Part shown: positions 61,209 through 64,000 of the stretch, piece after piece
How the letters are laid out: the number at the start of each line of letters is the position of its first letter
How positions within the stretch are numbered: the first letter of the stretch is position 1
DNA from: Vreelandella alkaliphila
Lineage (GTDB): Bacteria > Pseudomonadota > Gammaproteobacteria > Pseudomonadales > Halomonadaceae
Assembly: GCF_016107625.1 (NCBI RefSeq)
Contig: NZ_JABASV010000003.1
Span: forward strand, 186,001-250,000
Length of the DNA: 64,000 nt
Direction: 5' to 3'
Translations under genes and position numbers: made by a program
The notes under the pieces: model-generated
Database searches by the model: none
Told to the model about the DNA's origin: nothing
Seen by the model: the letters and a program-made list of their open reading frames with translations, nothing else

Positions 61209-62072
61209 GTGACCCCCTTTGTCGCCGAGCGCCGTGCGCTCAGATTTTCTGCTGTCTCTGCTAGCCTGTTTGCCTTTACCGGCCTTGCGCTCGGGCTTGC
61301 CAGTGGATCAATTACTATTTTATTCGATAGTGGCTATTCGCTATTAAGTTTAGTGCTGGCGTCGCTGTCGTTGTTTGCGTTACAGCAGGCGCGCAAACCG
61401 GCAGATAATCATTACCCCTTTGGGCGGCTGACCGTAGAGCCGCTGGCTGTGCTGCTTAAAGGCGTAGTGATCGCGTTAGTGTGCCTGTTCTCAATGGTGT
61501 CTGCTGTGTGGAGTCTTGCGCAAGGCGGGCGGCTGGTAACGTTAGATCTTGCGTTGATGTTTGGCGTGGTGAATGTGGCAGGCTGTTTACTTACTTGGTG
61601 GTGGTTGAGCCGTTATGCTCGAATTGCGCGCTCTTCACTGCTGGCTGCCGAGCTGCGTCAGTGGCAAATGGACACATGGCTGAGTGCCGCTGTGATGCTG
61701 GGCTTTGCGCTCACATGGGGATTAACGCTGACCCCTTGGGCTCATCTGGCGCGTTTTGCCGATCCTGTGATGGTGCTGATTATCGCCGGATACTTCTTGC
61801 CGATGCCTATTCGCATGATGCGTGGTGCGCTGCGCGAATTGATGTTTGGCGAGCCGTTGGGTAGCGTTCGCCAGGACGTAGTACAAGAGGTGGCAGACTT
61901 CGATATTGCCAATGACGACGTACGTTTAGCTCAGGTTGGTAGCTTCTTAATGGTTGATATTCAACTGGATATGCAACAAATCAATGATGCGGAGGAGATT
62001 GTTGAAAGTGTAGAACAGCACTGCAAACAGCGTAATCTGCGTGCAGTGACCAGCATTACATTGGTAACTTAA
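61209..62072 (+). CDS. Cation diffusion facilitator-like transporter with atypical metal site
   Basis: About 287 residues with five to six helices and a C-terminal ferredoxin-like domain (about 215-287), the CDF layout (YiiP-like). In TM2 the usual DxxxD is D40-S-G-Y-S44, and in TM5 the usual HxxxD is Q151-W-Q-M-D155, so one Asp and the His of the transport site are replaced. A cation other than Zn2+ or loss of metal transport is possible. GTG 61209 has GGAG at good spacing; a TTG at 61176 would add 11 residues. Divergent from the LysR gene. Confidence 0.78.
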   Translation: MTPFVAERRALRFSAVSASLFAFTGLALGLASGSITILFDSGYSLLSLVLASLSLFALQQARKPADNHYPFGRLTVEPLAVLLKGVVIALVCLFSMVSAVWSLAQGGRLVTLDLALMFGVVNVAGCLLTWWWLSRYARIARSSLLAAELRQWQMDTWLSAAVMLGFALTWGLTLTPWAHLARFADPVMVLIIAGYFLPMPIRMMRGALRELMFGEPLGSVRQDVVQEVADFDIANDDVRLAQVGSFLMVDIQLDMQQINDAEEIVESVEQHCKQRNLRAVTSITLVT

Positions 62073-62138
62073 TTTATTAGCAGCAGAATAGGCAGCAGTG
62101 ACAGCGCTGCCTCAACCTGAGCCGTTGCCGATAGGCGT

Positions 62139-62327
62139 TTAGTCGTTTGCTCTCTTTTGAGGCTTACCTTTGCGCTGGGTGCTTGCCATCTCTTCAAGTT
62201 CCTCTTCGCTCATTGAGCCATACATGTCTTTAGAGGAATCATAAAGTTCACTAGGCTTTGTTTCGCCACGCTTGGCAGAAAGCGCCGCTCCCGCGGCTTT
62301 CTGCTGTGCTTTGGAAGTTGCTTTCAT
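62139..62327 (-). CDS. DUF3008-family small protein
   Basis: 62 residues, highly charged: MKATSKAQQKAAGAALSAK at the start, then SELYDSSKDMYGSMSEEEL and a basic end (ASTQRKGKPQKR). This matches the DUF3008 family of short stress-linked proteins of unknown role. AGGAG precedes the ATG at 62327; the frame is open upstream to 62441 but that part overlaps the ybaK start and lacks family likeness. Confidence 0.85.
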   Translation of the reverse strand: MKATSKAQQKAAGAALSAKRGETKPSELYDSSKDMYGSMSEEELEEMASTQRKGKPQKRAND

Positions 62328-62434
62328 AGGTCGACTCCTGTCAGTTGACTTCCTTAAACCAATCACGATATTAAGCTTAGCAGAGAGAAGTGTCCTTTCC
62401 AGACGAGCTGACGATGTTAACTTAAGAGAATTCC

Positions 62435-62911
62435 ATGACACCGGCGATTAATAGCGCGAAACACGCGGGAATTGCGTTTCAGATCCATGAGTATCAACAC
62501 GATGCTGCTGCGCAATCTTACGGGCTGGAGGCAGCTGAAAAACTAGGTGTTGCCGCTCAGCAAGTGTTTAAAACCTTGGTAGTTATCCTGGATGGTAAGC
62601 AGTTGGCAGTTGGTATTGTACCGGTCACCAGCCAACTGGGATTAAAGCAAATTGCTAAAGCGGCAGGGGCGAAAAAAGCGTCAATGGCGGCGCCAGGTGA
62701 CGTGGAACGGACCACGGGGTATGTGCTTGGTGGTGTTAGCCCGCTGGGCCAGAAAAAGCGCTTGCCTACGTTTATCGACGACTCGGCGCAGACATTTTCG
62801 ACACTGTATGTAAGCGCGGGGCGACGTGGGCTGGAGATTGAGCTTGCTCCGAACGACTTAGCAGCGTTATGCCAGGGGCGTTTTGCGGCGCTAGCAACGA
62901 CTCTTTCCTAA
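62435..62911 (+). CDS. ybaK: Cys-tRNA(Pro) deacylase YbaK
   Basis: A 158-residue YbaK/EbsC-type editing protein. Key features are QVFKTLVVILDG (catalytic Lys), the GGVSPLGQKKRLPTFIDDSA loop and YVSAGRRGLEIELAP. It hydrolyses Cys-tRNA(Pro) in trans to keep proline codons accurate. Start ATG 62435. Full length for the family (about 159). Confidence 0.93.
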   Translation: MTPAINSAKHAGIAFQIHEYQHDAAAQSYGLEAAEKLGVAAQQVFKTLVVILDGKQLAVGIVPVTSQLGLKQIAKAAGAKKASMAAPGDVERTTGYVLGGVSPLGQKKRLPTFIDDSAQTFSTLYVSAGRRGLEIELAPNDLAALCQGRFAALATTLS

Positions 62912-63054
62912 TCTCTGATCTACTATTTATGGGACTAGCAACCACCCATGTTGTACCGTTCGCCTATCCTTGCCAAGGCATAGGTTGGCGCTTTCTGGTA
63001 TGGTGCTTCACATTATAGGTTTGCTGGGCAATATAGCCCCTTCAGGATAATTTT

Positions 63055-64000
63055 GTGTCTGACACTTCTTTTGCATCGCTTGCGCTCTCTCCTGCGCTTT
63101 TAAGCAACTTAGATTCCCTTGGCTATCACGCAATGACGCCTGTGCAGGCGCAAAGCCTGCCACCGATGTTGGCGGGGCGTGATGTGTTGGCTCAGGCCAA
63201 AACGGGGTCGGGGAAAACCGCTGCCTTTGGCTTGGCACTGCTGGCTGAGTTACGCGTAGAAGCATTTGCTGTACAGGGCCTTGTGCTGTGCCCCACCCGA
63301 GAGCTCGCCGACCAGGTGGCCGAAGAGCTACGTCGTTTAGCGCGTGGGTTGCCCAACGTTAAAGTACTTACTCTGTGCGGCGGAGCGCCGTTTGGGCCGC
63401 AGCTAGGCTCCTTGGAGCATGGTGCGCATATTGTCGTGGGCACGCCGGGACGTATCGACGAGCATTTGCGCAAAGGCTCGTTGACACTGGGGTCGCTTAC
63501 CACCTTGGTACTTGATGAAGCCGATCGTATGCTCGATATGGGCTTTCAAGACACCATTGATGCGATCATTGATGAGACCCCAGCGGATCGCCAAACGCTG
63601 CTGTTTAGTGCGACATTCCCAGACGATCAGGCTTCAGGTGGCCTGACTGCTATGACCCGCGGCATTATGCGTGAGCCAGTGATGGTCAAAGTGGCCGAGG
63701 TTCATGATGCCACTACTATTGATCAACACTTCTATGACGTTGCCAATGAAGAGGCGCGTTTCGCGGCCCTTCAACAGCTGCTACTGGTTTATCGGCCAGC
63801 GACCAGCGTGGTGTTCTGCAACACTAAACGCGAAACTCAGGCAGTGGCTGAGCAACTGGTGGATGCCGGCTTTAGCGCCGTGGCGCTCAACGGTGACTTA
63901 GAGCAGAAAGATCGTGATCGTCGCCTAATTCTGTTTGCTAACCAAAGTGCGTCTATTCTAGTAGCAACGGATGTTGCTGCGCGCGGTTTAGATATTGCTC
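63055..64000 (+). CDS. dbpA: DEAD-box RNA helicase DbpA (3' end outside window)
   Basis: The first 315 residues are present; the frame is open at the right edge. It starts with GTG 63055 (AGGA eight bases upstream). Helicase motifs in order: Q motif region MTPVQAQSLPPML, I AKTGSGKTAAFG, Ia PTRELADQV, GTPGR, II VLDEADRML, III FSATFPD, then FCNTKRETQ and ATDVAARGLDIA (V). The short N-terminus and the sequence pattern fit DbpA, which remodels 23S rRNA helix 92; the diagnostic C-terminal RNA-binding domain is beyond the window, so another DEAD-box protein is not fully excluded. Confidence 0.87.
   Translation, partial: MSDTSFASLALSPALLSNLDSLGYHAMTPVQAQSLPPMLAGRDVLAQAKTGSGKTAAFGLALLAELRVEAFAVQGLVLCPTRELADQVAEELRRLARGLPNVKVLTLCGGAPFGPQLGSLEHGAHIVVGTPGRIDEHLRKGSLTLGSLTTLVLDEADRMLDMGFQDTIDAIIDETPADRQTLLFSATFPDDQASGGLTAMTRGIMREPVMVKVAEVHDATTIDQHFYDVANEEARFAALQQLLLVYRPATSVVFCNTKRETQAVAEQLVDAGFSAVALNGDLEQKDRDRRLILFANQSASILVATDVAARGLDIA

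Noticed and set aside
62091..62111. A GGCAGC/GCTGCC hairpin between the CDF and DUF3008 genes.
   Set aside because: The stem is only 6 bp and no T run follows, so it is not a convincing terminator.

Overview
The window looks like a chromosomal segment of a moderately GC-rich, marine or halophilic gammaproteobacterium, most likely a Halomonas/Vreelandella relative. This rests on the mix of three TRAP or Na+-linked uptake systems, hydroxyproline and 3-hydroxypropionate catabolism, and the style of the housekeeping genes (sbcDC, pgpA, phoH-type ATPase, ybaK, dbpA). No rRNA, tRNA, CRISPR array, transposase or phage gene was recognised. Both window ends cut a gene: a TonB-dependent receptor on the left and dbpA on the right.

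Layout. 0-5.4 kb: receptor C-terminus, two paralogous Crp/Fnr-type regulators, a PAS-GGDEF diguanylate cyclase and an exported serine hydrolase. 5.4-18.1 kb: a hydroxyproline utilisation island. It holds a 4-hydroxyproline epimerase, an FAD D-hydroxyproline dehydrogenase-like protein, a DapA-family deaminase, an alpha-ketoglutarate semialdehyde dehydrogenase, an Ldh-family imine reductase, an NhaC-type antiporter, a DctPQM TRAP transporter and a GntR/FCD regulator. A 14-bp motif (TATATTTTATACAA), exact at three promoters and partial at a fourth, sits on the predicted -10 elements and probably is the GntR operator. The island is bracketed by a 44-bp direct repeat (one mismatch) that matches the 3' part of a decayed sucrase/ferredoxin-like gene on its right flank.

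18.1-26.9 kb: that pseudogene, then a cluster whose substrate I cannot name: an Lrp/AsnC regulator, a class V PLP enzyme, a flavin monooxygenase-like protein, two CMD/AhpD-fold proteins and a second TRAP transporter, with several overlapping start/stop codons. This is the best candidate here for an undescribed catabolic system. 26.9-30.4 kb: an XRE-cupin/azlC/azlD operon with a 46-bp near-perfect palindrome at its promoter, an SstT transporter and a small exported acidic protein.

30.5-40.0 kb: a cyclic beta-1,2-glucan synthase (ndvB-like) locus cut into two ORFs by one in-frame TAA, plus a CDP-alcohol phosphatidyltransferase. 40.3-47.7 kb: a DASS transporter, sbcD-sbcC, a DUF533/TerB-like protein and pgpA. 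47.8-54.3 kb: a succinate-semialdehyde-type dehydrogenase, msrA, and a LysR-mmsA/dddC-GMC/dddA set that fits 3-hydroxypropionate oxidation to acetyl-CoA. 54.5-64 kb: a cold-shock gene, twelve perfect copies of a heptamer, an SLC13/RCK transporter, a carboxylesterase, a YihY protein, a PIN-PhoH ATPase, a LysR regulator, a cation-diffusion-facilitator with altered metal-site residues, a DUF3008 protein, ybaK and dbpA.

All calls come from reading the sequence and recalled family knowledge. No database search was run.
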